This document shows, piece after piece, positions 55,974-63,983 of a DNA stretch of 64,000 nt. Source of the stretch: Magnetococcales bacterium DC0425bin3 (GTDB lineage Bacteria; Pseudomonadota; Magnetococcia; Magnetococcales; DC0425bin3); the NCBI GenBank assembly GCA_002753665.1, contig PEAP01000001.1, positions 1-64,000 on the forward strand, in the 5' to 3' direction. Position 1 is the stretch's first letter. Each line of letters starts with the position of its first letter. Both the position numbers and the translations under genes were made by a program. A model generated the notes under the pieces. It was given only the letters and a program-made list of their open reading frames with translations. It ran no database searches and had not been told where the DNA came from.

Positions 55974-57527
55974 CTAGGCCGCCCGGGCCCGCAGCGTCAC
56001 CAGGGAGCGGCCGCTCATGGCAGCGGGCTGGTCCAACCCCATGAGGGTCAGCAGGGTGGGGGCGATGTCGCACAGGGCCCCGTTGGCCAGCACCAGGTTC
56101 CGTCGGCCCACATAGAGCAGGGGAGCGGGATTGTTGGTGTGGGCGGTGTGGGCCTCGCCGGTGATCTCGTCCACCATCTGGTCGGCATTGCCATGATCGG
56201 CGGTGATGAGCATTTCCCCACCGGCGGCCTGAACGGCGTCGGCCAGGCGACCCAGACAGCGGTCCACCGTTTCGATGGCCTTCACCGCCGCGTCGAATAT
56301 GCCGGTGTGACCCACCATGTCCGGGTTGGCGTAATTGCAGACGATCAGATCGTATTTGCCGCTCTGCACCCGTTCGATCAGGGCGTCCGTCAGTTCCGGG
56401 GCGCTCATTTCGGGTTGCAGGTCGTAGGTGTCCACCTTGGGGGAGGGGATCAGCAGCCGGTCCTCGTTCTGGAACGGGGTTTCCTCGCCGCCGTTGAAGA
56501 AATAGGTGACGTGGGCATACTTCTCGGTTTCGGCGGCCCGGAGCTGGGTCAGGCCGAGGCGAGCGACGATCTGCCCCAGGATATCCTGGAGGGTTTCGGG
56601 CGGAAAGGCGACGCCCACGTTGGTCAGGGATTCGGCATAGAGAGTCAGGCAGACGTACCCGGACAGCCTGGGGCGGGCCTTGCGCTCGAAGCCGGTGAAG
56701 GCGTCATCGGTGAGGGCCTGGGTGATTTCCCGCACCCGGTCGGCACGGAAATTGAGGGAAAGGATGGCATCGCCGTCCCTGACCACCCCGATGGCCTGGC
56801 CGTTGCCATCGACCACCACGGTGGGTTTGACAAACTCGTCGTTTTCATCCCGGCCATAGCCGGCCTGGATGGCCGAGCGGGCATCCGGGGCGGTGAAGCC
56901 CTTGCCCTCGGTGAGCATTTCGTAGCCCTTGCTGACCCGTTCCCAGCGCTTGTCCCGGTCCATGATCCAATACCGTCCGCAGACGCTGGCCACCCGGCCG
57001 GCCCCGATGCGGGCCAGGCCGGCCTGGAAGTCGGCATCGAACTCCAGGGCGGAGCGGGGCGGGGTATCCCGACCGTCCAGGAAGGCATGGACGAAGATTT
57101 TTTCCACGCCGTTCTGTTTGGCCATCTCCACTGCCGCCAGCATATGGTCGGTGTGGGAATGGACGCCGCCGGGGGAATAAAGTCCCATGATATGGACCGC
57201 CCCGCCGGCTTTCCTGGCCTTGGAGATGGCGTCAAGCATGGCGGGGTTCTTGTGGAAGCTGCCCTCTTTCACGGCCTTGTTGATGCGCGTGAAATCCTGG
57301 TAGACGATGCGTCCCGCCCCCAGGTTCATGTGCCCCACCTCGGAGTTGCCCATCTGGCCGTCGGGCAGACCTACATGACCGGCGGAGGTTTCCACCAGGG
57401 AGTGGGGCTGTTCCCGCCACCAGCGGTCGAAATTGGGGGTGGATGCGGTGTGGATCGCGTTGTGACGGGTTTCCTGCCGGAAGCCCCAGCCGTCCAGCAC
57501 CACCAGTACCATCGGTTTCGGTCTCAT
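55974..57527 (-). CDS. gpmI: 2,3-bisphosphoglycerate-independent phosphoglycerate mutase
   Basis: 517 residues, normal length. It interconverts 3- and 2-phosphoglycerate with two metal ions. The N-terminal metal motif is VVLDGWGFR, the phosphoserine lies in [16 protein letters not shown], and later metal ligands are in [12 protein letters not shown] and [10 protein letters not shown]. The start at 57527 ([10 protein letters not shown]) matches the family N-terminus. The next gene on this strand is ctpA. Confidence 0.96.
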   Translation of the reverse strand: MRPKPMVLVVLDGWGFRQETRHNAIHTASTPNFDRWWREQPHSLVETSAGHVGLPDGQMGNSEVGHMNLGAGRIVYQDFTRINKAVKEGSFHKNPAMLDAISKARKAGGAVHIMGLYSPGGVHSHTDHMLAAVEMAKQNGVEKIFVHAFLDGRDTPPRSALEFDADFQAGLARIGAGRVASVCGRYWIMDRDKRWERVSKGYEMLTEGKGFTAPDARSAIQAGYGRDENDEFVKPTVVVDGNGQAIGVVRDGDAILSLNFRADRVREITQALTDDAFTGFERKARPRLSGYVCLTLYAESLTNVGVAFPPETLQDILGQIVARLGLTQLRAAETEKYAHVTYFFNGGEETPFQNEDRLLIPSPKVDTYDLQPEMSAPELTDALIERVQSGKYDLIVCNYANPDMVGHTGIFDAAVKAIETVDRCLGRLADAVQAAGGEMLITADHGNADQMVDEITGEAHTAHTNNPAPLLYVGRRNLVLANGALCDIAPTLLTLMGLDQPAAMSGRSLVTLRARAA

Positions 57528-57633
57528 GGTCAGATTCTCTGCGGCAACGAAGTTGGGTGAATGAAGGGAAGCGAATGGTAGCATATCCCCGTTCCCACAC
57601 CAACCATCCCCTTCCCGGACGGGTCACCATCCG

Positions 57634-57662
57634 TTGCCGCTGGGGAACGGAGCCTATATAGT
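57634..57662 (+). promoter_or_regulatory. Promoter of tRNA-Ser
   Basis: TTGCCG (57634-57639) and TATAGT (57657-57662) with a 17-base spacer; the expected start is about 35 bases before the mature tRNA. Confidence 0.6.
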
Positions 57663-57704
57663 CATGGTCCAATGGAAATCCCGGAAGTGGATCGTCGGAA
57701 TCCC

Positions 57705-57794
57705 GGAGGAGTGCCAGAGCGGTTGAATGGGACGGTCTCGAAAATCGTTGTGGGGGCGACTCCACCCAGGGTTCGAATCCCTGCTCCTCCGCCA
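57705..57794 (+). tRNA. tRNA-Ser (anticodon CGA)
   Basis: 90 nucleotides with encoded CCA. The acceptor stem GGAGGAG / CTCCTCC is perfect, the anticodon loop TCTCGAAAA places CGA (codon UCG), the long variable arm typical of class II tRNA is present, and the T arm has GGTTCGAATCC. It marks the left border of the HicBA/DGR region and could be an integration site. Confidence 0.95.
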
Positions 57795-57882
57795 TTTCAT
57801 GCATCACCCGTGTCCAGGCAAGACCCGAATCTCTTCAATTCAGCTAATGGCTCCCGTCCCGAAATGCCCTGAAATGTCCTGA

Positions 57883-57896
57883 TGTGTCGAGACACA
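57883..57896. promoter_or_regulatory. Candidate operator of hicBA
   Basis: TGTGTC-GA-GACACA inverted repeat immediately upstream of the hicB ribosome-binding site, next to two direct repeats GAAATGYCCT (57861-57880). Toxin-antitoxin operons are normally autorepressed at such a site. Confidence 0.45.
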
Positions 57897-57909
57897 AGGA
57901 GGAACGGCC

Positions 57910-58233
57910 ATGGCCGGTGGCATCATTCGGATGGAGATCATGGTTCCCATGGAGGTGAAGCGGGACGAAAGCTGGTTCGTGGCCAGTTGCACGCCCCTCG
58001 ATGTGCATGCCCAGGGCGATAGCGAAGAGTCCGCCATAGCCGAGTTGAAGGACGCCCTGCAACTCTTCTTTGAGACCTGCCTGGAGCTGGGCGCCCTGGA
58101 ACAGGTGTTGAAGGATAGCGGCTTCAGCGTTTCTCCCGTGCGCGCTTCCGTCCAGGAGGAGGACGGCGCATTGATGGTTCCCATTCCGCTGCTGTTCTCC
58201 ACTCCCTCTCATGCCGCGCATCGCCCCGCTTGA
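57910..58233 (+). CDS. hicB: HicB-family antitoxin
   Basis: 107 residues. The HicB partial RNase H-like fold is visible: MEVKRDESWFVASCTPLDVH then AQGDSEESAIAELKDALQLF. No separate DNA-binding domain is obvious in the C-terminal tail. It should bind and neutralise the HicA mRNA interferase encoded just downstream. An AAGGAGGA site precedes the ATG at 57910. The order is antitoxin first and toxin second, and the genes overlap by 23 bases. Confidence 0.85.
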   Translation: MAGGIIRMEIMVPMEVKRDESWFVASCTPLDVHAQGDSEESAIAELKDALQLFFETCLELGALEQVLKDSGFSVSPVRASVQEEDGALMVPIPLLFSTPSHAAHRPA

Positions 58234-58450
58234 CTGGCAGACCTTGGCCCGGATTTTCGAGGCCGATGGGTTTATCTTCCATCGGCAACACGGCTCCCAT
58301 CGAGCCTACATCAAGCCTGGCGTGGCCCGACCGGTGATGATTCCTACCTATCCATCGGTGGGAAGCGACATCATCCACTCCAACATGAGGACTGCGAGAA
58401 TGAGCCGGGAACGGTTCCTGGAGTTGCTGGCCATGGTGAGGGGGCATTGA
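58211..58450 (+). CDS. hicA: HicA-family mRNA interferase toxin
   Basis: 79 residues. A compact dsRBD-like fold with the key histidine in IFHRQHGSHRAYIKPG, the usual catalytic H of HicA, and MIPTYPSVGSDIIHSNM as the second conserved strand-helix. It is predicted to cleave mRNA and arrest growth when free of HicB. Translation is coupled to hicB by overlap. Confidence 0.85.
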   Translation: MPRIAPLDWQTLARIFEADGFIFHRQHGSHRAYIKPGVARPVMIPTYPSVGSDIIHSNMRTARMSRERFLELLAMVRGH

Positions 58451-58549
58451 TGCCATTCGCGAAGGGATTCCCGTCCCACTTCGTCCAACGCCGTCTCTGG
58501 ACGATGGCCGCCTTGCGTCGGAACACGCAGGGCGACAGGGCCACGGGTC

Positions 58550-59218
58550 TCAGGGAGACGTTCCACCGGGAGAACCAGCCTTCCCCCCCGTGGACAGACC
58601 TCCCGGGCCGGCCGGAGCCTGGAGGGGCGTGGCCTGGGCCGGAGGCGCCTGCCAGTAGACCGCGGTCGGGGGCGGCAGCAGGCGGTTGATGGCCGCCACA
58701 CCCCCGATGATGATGATGCCGGTGGCCACCACCCATTTGATGGTCTCCACCTTGGCGGCTTCGATGTCCCTCCGCAGTTCGGCCTTGATTGCCTCGATGT
58801 CCTTCCGCAGTTCGGCTTTGGTTGCCTCGATGTCCTTCCGCAGTTCGGCTTTGGCCAGCTCCACCTTGCCGTCCATCTCTTTGATGTCGCGCTTCAGGTC
58901 GGCCATGTCGCGATGCAAGGCGGCTTCCATGGCGGCCATGTCGCGCTTCAGGTTGGCTTCGGTCTCCCGGATGTTCTGCTGCGTGGCGGCGAAGTCGCGC
59001 TTCAAGGCAGCTTCGATTTCCCGGAGGTCGCGCTGCAGATTGCTGTCGATGATGGCCAGATCCCGTTTCAGGTCCGCCAGGTCCTTCTTGGTGGCCAGAC
59101 GGTCCTCCACCAGGGACATCAGGGCCTCGGCCTGGATGGCGGCCTGACGCTCCTCCACCCCGGCGTCCCGGAGTCGCTTCACGTAGGCGTAGGTATCGAA
59201 GGCAATGGCGTGGTCCAT
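58550..59218 (-). CDS. Coiled-coil membrane protein with hendecad repeats (DUF1640-like)
   Basis: 222 residues. N-terminal helix (FDTYAYVKRLRDAGVEERQA) is typical of DUF1640/CCDC90-like proteins. A long coiled coil (residues 40-150) has 11-residue repeats such as KAELRKDIEAT, encoded by 33-bp near-identical DNA units around 58773-58871. One membrane helix follows (WVVATGIIIIGGVAAINRL). Function unknown; it probably oligomerises. AAGGGAGCG precedes the ATG. It lies directly downstream of the DGR template repeat on the same strand. Confidence 0.72.
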   Translation of the reverse strand: MDHAIAFDTYAYVKRLRDAGVEERQAAIQAEALMSLVEDRLATKKDLADLKRDLAIIDSNLQRDLREIEAALKRDFAATQQNIRETEANLKRDMAAMEAALHRDMADLKRDIKEMDGKVELAKAELRKDIEATKAELRKDIEAIKAELRRDIEAAKVETIKWVVATGIIIIGGVAAINRLLPPPTAVYWQAPPAQATPLQAPAGPGGLSTGGKAGSPGGTSP

Positions 59219-59482
59219 GAGCGCTCCCTTCGGCAGGCTGCCAAGACTCTATCCGGAAAGGCCACTTCCGCACCCAGAAAATCAGTGTCTCGCTTACATT
59301 GGCACAGAAGGATCCGATCACGCAGGGATTCCCGGCGGCCTTCGCCCCTGGGGGGCAGTCGGACGCCGGGAACCGGCGCTGCTTCGACCGGGACGAAAAC
59401 TCCCGGTGCGGGAGACTGGACTTGGACGGGAAAAGGACGCTTCGCGCCACCGTGATGACGCGAACTCCGCCGGTTTCCCGTG

Positions 59483-59607
59483 CTGGCGAGGCGGAACCCA
59501 AGATTGTCGTTGCGTTTGCCAGGGTCGTCGTTGTCGCGATTGGCGCAACGCAGGTTCCTGGCGTCGTTGTTCCAGGAACCGCCACGGTTCACGCGGTTGG
59601 AGCCACT
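59483..59607 (-). repeat. DGR template repeat (TR)
   Basis: 125 bp that match the variable repeat at 61741-61865 at 106 positions. On the minus strand it would read GSNRVNRGGSWNNDARN and so on, rich in Asn (AAC/AAT) codons, the typical mark of a template whose adenines are mutated. All 19 differences from the variable repeat are at template adenines; none is at the other 96 bases. It begins 22 bases after the reverse transcriptase stop, on the same strand. The template RNA is expected to be copied by the RT to mutagenised cDNA. Confidence 0.97.
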
Positions 59608-59629
59608 TTCGGGTCCGGTTCCACGAAAG

Positions 59630-60655
59630 TCATTCTACGGGTTGCGGATCGAAAGTGGCAACAGCCTTTTCTGGCTGTGCAGTGGGGATACGCGACCTCG
59701 GGCGAAAGTGGCGCATATGGCCCACGAGGCTGTCCAGGCTGTGGCTCAGACGGTCATCGGAGAGCAGGCCGCATCGCCATTCGTCATGCCGTTCCTTCAG
59801 GCGTCGCAGCCCTCGTTGGCGGCTTGCCCGAATCTGGCGGATGTAGCCTGGAAAGATGCGCACCCCCAGGAAACCCAAGCCGTGTTGCGCCCGGTTCAGG
59901 CGCGTTCCATCCGGCTTTGGCCGCAATCCGAGATGATCGGCCAGAAATTGCTCGATGGCCGGGATCAGTGGACGCAAATTTTCCGGTTCGTCACCGAAAA
60001 TGACCCAGTCGTCCATGTAGCGGACGTAACCGGGCACTCCCCAGCGGTCCTTGATCAGGTGGTCGAAGGGGTCCAGGTAGACATTGGCCAGAAATTGGCT
60101 GGTGAGGTTGCCGATGGGCAAACCGATCCCTGGCAGGGATGAATTGCGGATGATCCGTTCCAGCAGACTCAGCAGTGCGGGATCGTCGAGCTTGCGCGCC
60201 AGCAGGTTCAGCAACGTATCGTGGTTGACGCTGTCGAAGAATTTTTCCACATCCATCTTCAGGTAACAGGGCCAGCGACGCAGGAAGCGCTGGGCGCGTT
60301 CGATGGCGGCGTGGGTGCCCTTGCCCTTGCGAGTGGCGTAGGAATCGTGGATGAACATGCGTTCATAAACCGGCTCCAGCACCGCCACCACCGCGTGATG
60401 CACCACCCGGTCCCGGAAAGGGGCCACGGCGATGGTACGCCGTTTGGGGTCGCGCACCTCGAAAAAACGGTAGGCCCCCGGCTGATAGGTTCCCTGCGTC
60501 AATTGCTCACGCAGCTCCAGCAGCTCCGGTTCAAGATGGAAAAAGAAGCGCGACGTTTCGACTCCCCACCCGCATCCCTGCCGCGCCCGCTTGGCGGCGG
60601 ACAGCAGGTTGCCGAAATCGACGATGAAGTCGAACAGGTTGCCGACCCGTTTCAT
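59630..60655 (-). CDS. DGR reverse transcriptase
   Basis: 341 residues. The retroelement RT core includes KMDVEKFFDSVNH (catalytic Asp135), LPIGNLTSQFLANVY at 179-193 and YMDDW at 213-217. The IGxxTSQ form in place of the group II intron QGxxxSP is diagnostic of DGR enzymes. RT copies the template repeat with frequent errors opposite adenine. The ATG at 60655 overlaps the avd stop (ATGA), so the two are co-translated. No endonuclease or maturase domain is present, as in other DGR RTs. Confidence 0.96.
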   Translation of the reverse strand: MKRVGNLFDFIVDFGNLLSAAKRARQGCGWGVETSRFFFHLEPELLELREQLTQGTYQPGAYRFFEVRDPKRRTIAVAPFRDRVVHHAVVAVLEPVYERMFIHDSYATRKGKGTHAAIERAQRFLRRWPCYLKMDVEKFFDSVNHDTLLNLLARKLDDPALLSLLERIIRNSSLPGIGLPIGNLTSQFLANVYLDPFDHLIKDRWGVPGYVRYMDDWVIFGDEPENLRPLIPAIEQFLADHLGLRPKPDGTRLNRAQHGLGFLGVRIFPGYIRQIRASRQRGLRRLKERHDEWRCGLLSDDRLSHSLDSLVGHMRHFRPRSRIPTAQPEKAVATFDPQPVE

Positions 60656-60996
60656 GACGGTTGCTTCCCGGCTTTTTTCCACCCGCCCGCCATGCGTCCG
60701 GCCTCGTCCAGCAGGGTGGAGACATGCTCGTACTGCTTGATGGAAATGAGTCGCCGATCGTGGGCGATGCGAAAAAGCACCCGCTGTTTTTCCAGTTCAA
60801 GGTTGATGCGGTCGATGATGGGAGCGCGCTGGCGGGTATAGATGGCCTCCACGATGCGTTCGACGATGTCGATGGCTCCGTCGGCGATGCGCGAGGCCAG
60901 GGTGAAACGGGTGTTGCGGGGAAAGCGTTCCACCGTATCCAGAATCCAGTCCAGGCTGTTGTACCAGTGGACGAAGAGGGGATAGTCCTCTTTCAT
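60652..60996 (-). CDS. DGR accessory variability determinant (Avd-like)
   Basis: 114 residues, all helical, of the four-helix-bundle family related to 23S rRNA intervening-sequence proteins: FVHWYNSLDWILDTVERFP, ADGAIDIVERIVEAIY and KQYEHVSTLLDEAGRMAGGW. In the Bordetella phage DGR, Avd forms a pentamer that binds the RT and template RNA. The gene sits between the HRDC gene and the RT, overlapping the latter by 4 bases. Confidence 0.9.
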   Translation of the reverse strand: MKEDYPLFVHWYNSLDWILDTVERFPRNTRFTLASRIADGAIDIVERIVEAIYTRQRAPIIDRINLELEKQRVLFRIAHDRRLISIKQYEHVSTLLDEAGRMAGGWKKAGKQPS

Positions 60997-60998
60997 GG

Positions 60999-61532
60999 CT
61001 AGAACGGCACATCGGCGGGGGGGGGCGGGGCAGGAGCTTCGGGTATGGGCTCCTCCTGGAGAGGCAGGTTGGCTTCTCCCGAGGCGGGCGTGGGGTCCGG
61101 GTGAAAGGCACGAATCAATTCGATGATCTCCTTGCCGTGCCGTTCGACCTTGCTCTTGCCGAATCCGTTGATCTGGCGCAGGGACTCCAGGCTCTTGGGA
61201 AGGCGCAGGGTTAGCTGTTCCAGTTGTTTATTGGTTGCGATGACGAAGGCGGGGACACCGTCCCGGTCAGCCTTCTCCCGCCGCCACTGTCGCAGTCGCC
61301 CCAACAGGGAGGTCTGCTCCGTGGTCAACAGATGCCCGGCGGGGCGCTTTTCGTCCACCGCCAGCAGAGGTTCGTACTCCACCAGCACCGTCCAGTAAGG
61401 CTTTCCATCGTGCTGAAAAAAGGCCGGTTTCAGGCTTTTAAGTTGTTTGTTCAGCAAAAAATTCGTCAGGATCTCGTCATCGAACAGACCGTGTATGGAA
61501 TCGAACGGCAGTGTGATGACTCGAACCGGCAT
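60999..61532 (-). CDS. HRDC-domain DGR accessory protein
   Basis: 177 residues. The C-terminal half is an HRDC nucleic-acid-binding domain: SLLGRLRQWRREKADRDGVP, FVIATNKQLEQLTLRLPKSL and LRQINGFGKSKVERHGKEII. The N-terminal 80 residues (VITLPFDSIHGLFDDEIL) resemble the helper part seen in other DGR-linked HRDC genes. HRDC domains occur in RecQ and RNase D. The start at 61532 follows CGAGGC; the frame is open further upstream through the hairpin region, which is not expected to be coding. It lies 2 bases before avd. Confidence 0.88.
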   Translation of the reverse strand: MPVRVITLPFDSIHGLFDDEILTNFLLNKQLKSLKPAFFQHDGKPYWTVLVEYEPLLAVDEKRPAGHLLTTEQTSLLGRLRQWRREKADRDGVPAFVIATNKQLEQLTLRLPKSLESLRQINGFGKSKVERHGKEIIELIRAFHPDPTPASGEANLPLQEEPIPEAPAPPPPADVPF

Positions 61533-61589
61533 GGATTGCCTCGGAAAATTAATTCGTTGGAGGGGCTCCGCCCCTCCAAACCTCCCCGC

Positions 61590-61663
61590 GGCGGGGAGGC
61601 GGGCCAAGGGGCTGCGCTTTGGCTGCTGCGCGCCAGCTTCGCCCCTTGCCCCGCCTCCCCGCC
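61590..61663. repeat. 23-bp inverted repeat hairpin downstream of the DGR target gene
   Basis: GC-rich arms at 61590-61612 and 61641-61663 pair over 23 bp with one mismatch around a 28-base loop. A perfect 19-base palindrome CCTCCCCGCGGCGGGGAGG (61581-61599) overlaps the left arm, and GGAGGGG-CTCCG-CCCCTCC lies at 61559-61577. The set sits between the target gene stop and the HRDC start. DGR variable repeats are often followed by a hairpin or cruciform that stimulates retrohoming; here it is larger and further away than in Bordetella phage. It could also be a terminator. Confidence 0.7.
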
Positions 61664-61730
61664 GCTTCTCCAACAACAATACCCAAGCGCGCTACGCGCT
61701 GCAAAAGGTAAAAAGGCTAAAATCCAAAAG

Positions 61731-63983
61731 TTAACGAGTCCTGGCGAGGCGGAACCCAAGATAGCCGCGGCGAGGGCCAGGGACGTCGTAGCCGCGAACG
61801 GCGCAACGCAGGAACCTGGCGACGTAGTACCAGGAACCGCCACGGTACACGCGGTAGGAGCCACTCGAAGGGCCACCAGGATTGTCCCGCGGCGATGAGG
61901 CATAGTAGCCGTCATCAAACCAATCACTCACCCACTCCCACACATTCCCGCTCATGTCGTACAACCCCAACCCATTGGGCGCCTTTTGCCCCACAGGATG
62001 TGTCTTCCCTTCGCTGTTACCGTACCAACCCACTGCATCCACATCCAAGCCCCCGGCGTAGGTTTCCTCCTTCCCCCCGCTCCGGCACGCATACTCCCAC
62101 TCCGCCTCCGTCGGCAATCGATACTTCCACTCCCCTTGTCCGTTCAATTTCTCAATGAACTCCTGGACATCCTCCCACGTTACACCCTCAACGGGACAAT
62201 CGTCACACCCCTTGAACTTCAGCTCAGGCGGATCGCTCCCCATCACCGCCCGCCACTGCTTCTGCGTCACCTCCGTCTTCCCAAGCCAATAGTCCCCCAG
62301 CTTCACCTCATGCGCCGGTTTCTCATCATCGAAACATTCCCCCTCCCCGCTTCCCCAACACCCCATCTTGAACGTGCCTCCCGTGACCCGAACGAATTCC
62401 ATGCCAATGGAGTTCGCCACCGCACTGTCCACCAACCGGATTTCCGGTCCCGGCTGTATTTCCATACCGGCATACCCCCATTGCAGGGGAAAACGGGTAC
62501 CGGGCGCCCGATTGGCAAAGGCTTCTTCAGACCAGGGAAGGGTCCAGACCCGGAAATTCAGTTGTTCGGGTGTGGCGGTCAGGGAGGTCTCCAAACCGCC
62601 CAGGCGGATATTGACCACAGGTTGCAACTGATGGCGGTCGCAAAATCGCAAGGGGGCATCGGGTGAAAGACGCGGAGAGCCCAATACCTGAAACAAAGGC
62701 TGGGAGGGAGAGGCGAGTTGCCGAATCCAGCGTCCCTCCATGGCCACGCCCGCAGCCACCAGACCAAGCAACAGGGATACGGCAACGGCCAGGCGCTGGC
62801 CCGGTCCGGCTGGGGTCAAGGGCGTCGTCACGGCAACCGGCCAGGTTTCCTGACCGTCAGCCGCTTCCCCGGCCGTCAGCCAGCGACCCAGCCCTTCCTT
62901 GGCCAACGTGGTCATGGCCTGACGGGCTTCTTGCCGCCGCCGGGGATCCAAAGCCAGCAGCCTGGCCCGTGCCACCCGCGCCTCCGCCCGCGCCAAGCTG
63001 ATGGCCGGCAGTCGCTGAATCTCCGTGCTCACCCACCCGACGCACCAGTCCACGCAGCGGGAAAGCAACGTCGCATCCCGCCTAGTCAGATCTCGCAGTA
63101 ACGCATCTCCCAGTTCCTGGTCCAATACCAGCGAACCATCACTGAGCCGTTGCACATCGGGCAGCGCCAGCACCTTTTCCATGGACTCGCCATCCACCCG
63201 CATGAAGTCCAAACCCGCCATACCCCGCCATGTGATCACATGCAACAGCCCCACCCGGTGGAGCACCGCGGCCGCTGCCAGCCAGCGCCACGCCGCCTCC
63301 CCCAGCACGGCCCGCAACAAAGAAAGGCGCAGCCGACCATCGCCGCCATCCCCCAAAGGCGGCTGCCAGACGGGGGGCAGCGGCCGACCGCCGGCGCTTT
63401 CCCCAAGTCGCGCCAAGTCACTGGCCACCAGCGAGACGAGTCGCAGCCGGGAAGCAAGGTGCCGGACAGGCCTGCTCCATAGAGCCGGGGGGGCGGGATG
63501 CAGCCACAGCGCCTGTTCCAGGGAAGCCAGCCAGTGCCAGGAAGTGCCGCGGCCAGGCCATTCCAGGCCGGAGCCATTCCCATGGAGAATGAGGGTACAG
63601 GCCGGCAGCGTGGCCAAGGCCTGCTCCAGCGGCAGGGCGTGCCGCGGATCCGGCTGGGGAGAAATGGATGCCGGACTGCCATGCATGTACCAGTGATGCA
63701 CCACCGATCCCTGCCGTTGCAAAGCGATGGCGATGGCCGCGCCCAGACCGGGCCAGGCGGCCATGGCCGGTGCGATATCCTCGATGAAACAGATCGGCCG
63801 CTGCTGTCTCTCCTGCTGGAAGACCAAGGAGGGCAGGCCTGCCTGGCGCAGGGTTGCCTCCACGCTGCGCGGGACATCCATCTCGTTCCCGGGGCGTTCC
63901 GCCACGGGGGAATTCATGAAAAAGGCCGCTTCCCGCAGATTGGTCGCCGGGATCCAGGGGTGCAGGACCGTTGGCGGCGGCAT
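61731..63983 (-). CDS. DGR target protein: vWA-like N-terminus, membrane helix and FGE-sulfatase (C-type lectin fold) domain
   Basis: 750 residues as seen. The frame is open to the right edge, so the gene may start outside. Residues 60-200 look like a degenerate vWA or SAV_2336-type fold (RPICFIEDIAPAMAAWPGLG); one membrane helix is near 394-412. The FGE-sulfatase domain begins near 530: SIGMEFVRVTGGTFKMG, GKTEVTQKQWRAVMG, YRLPTEAEWEYACRSGG, GLYDMSGNVWEWVSDW. It ends in the variable repeat with YRGGSWYYVARFLRCAV and LGFRLART. FGE-like domains with the C-type lectin fold tolerate variation in surface loops and are common DGR targets. Its ligand is unknown. Confidence 0.92.
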   Translation of the reverse strand: MPPPTVLHPWIPATNLREAAFFMNSPVAERPGNEMDVPRSVEATLRQAGLPSLVFQQERQQRPICFIEDIAPAMAAWPGLGAAIAIALQRQGSVVHHWYMHGSPASISPQPDPRHALPLEQALATLPACTLILHGNGSGLEWPGRGTSWHWLASLEQALWLHPAPPALWSRPVRHLASRLRLVSLVASDLARLGESAGGRPLPPVWQPPLGDGGDGRLRLSLLRAVLGEAAWRWLAAAAVLHRVGLLHVITWRGMAGLDFMRVDGESMEKVLALPDVQRLSDGSLVLDQELGDALLRDLTRRDATLLSRCVDWCVGWVSTEIQRLPAISLARAEARVARARLLALDPRRRQEARQAMTTLAKEGLGRWLTAGEAADGQETWPVAVTTPLTPAGPGQRLAVAVSLLLGLVAAGVAMEGRWIRQLASPSQPLFQVLGSPRLSPDAPLRFCDRHQLQPVVNIRLGGLETSLTATPEQLNFRVWTLPWSEEAFANRAPGTRFPLQWGYAGMEIQPGPEIRLVDSAVANSIGMEFVRVTGGTFKMGCWGSGEGECFDDEKPAHEVKLGDYWLGKTEVTQKQWRAVMGSDPPELKFKGCDDCPVEGVTWEDVQEFIEKLNGQGEWKYRLPTEAEWEYACRSGGKEETYAGGLDVDAVGWYGNSEGKTHPVGQKAPNGLGLYDMSGNVWEWVSDWFDDGYYASSPRDNPGGPSSGSYRVYRGGSWYYVARFLRCAVRGYDVPGPRRGYLGFRLARTR
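61741..61865 (-). repeat. DGR variable repeat (VR) in the target gene
   Basis: The 125-bp partner of the template repeat at 59483-59607, at the 3' end of the target gene and finishing 7 bases before the stop codon. Nineteen differences change 14 residues, all at AAC, AAT, GAC or AAA codons of the template (for example Asn to Tyr, Phe or Val, Asp to Val or Gly, Lys to Pro). The last 22 bases (61741-61762) are identical to the template and may be the initiation-of-mutagenic-homing site. The repeats then diverge abruptly. Confidence 0.97.

Noticed and set aside
58447-58689. Small plus-strand open frame after hicA
   Set aside because: It runs antisense into the coiled-coil gene and has no ribosome-binding site or recognisable domain.
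59179-59592. Protein-coding gene over the template repeat
   Set aside because: The frame is open because the repeat copies coding sequence; it lacks a ribosome-binding site and the downstream part has no protein-like pattern.
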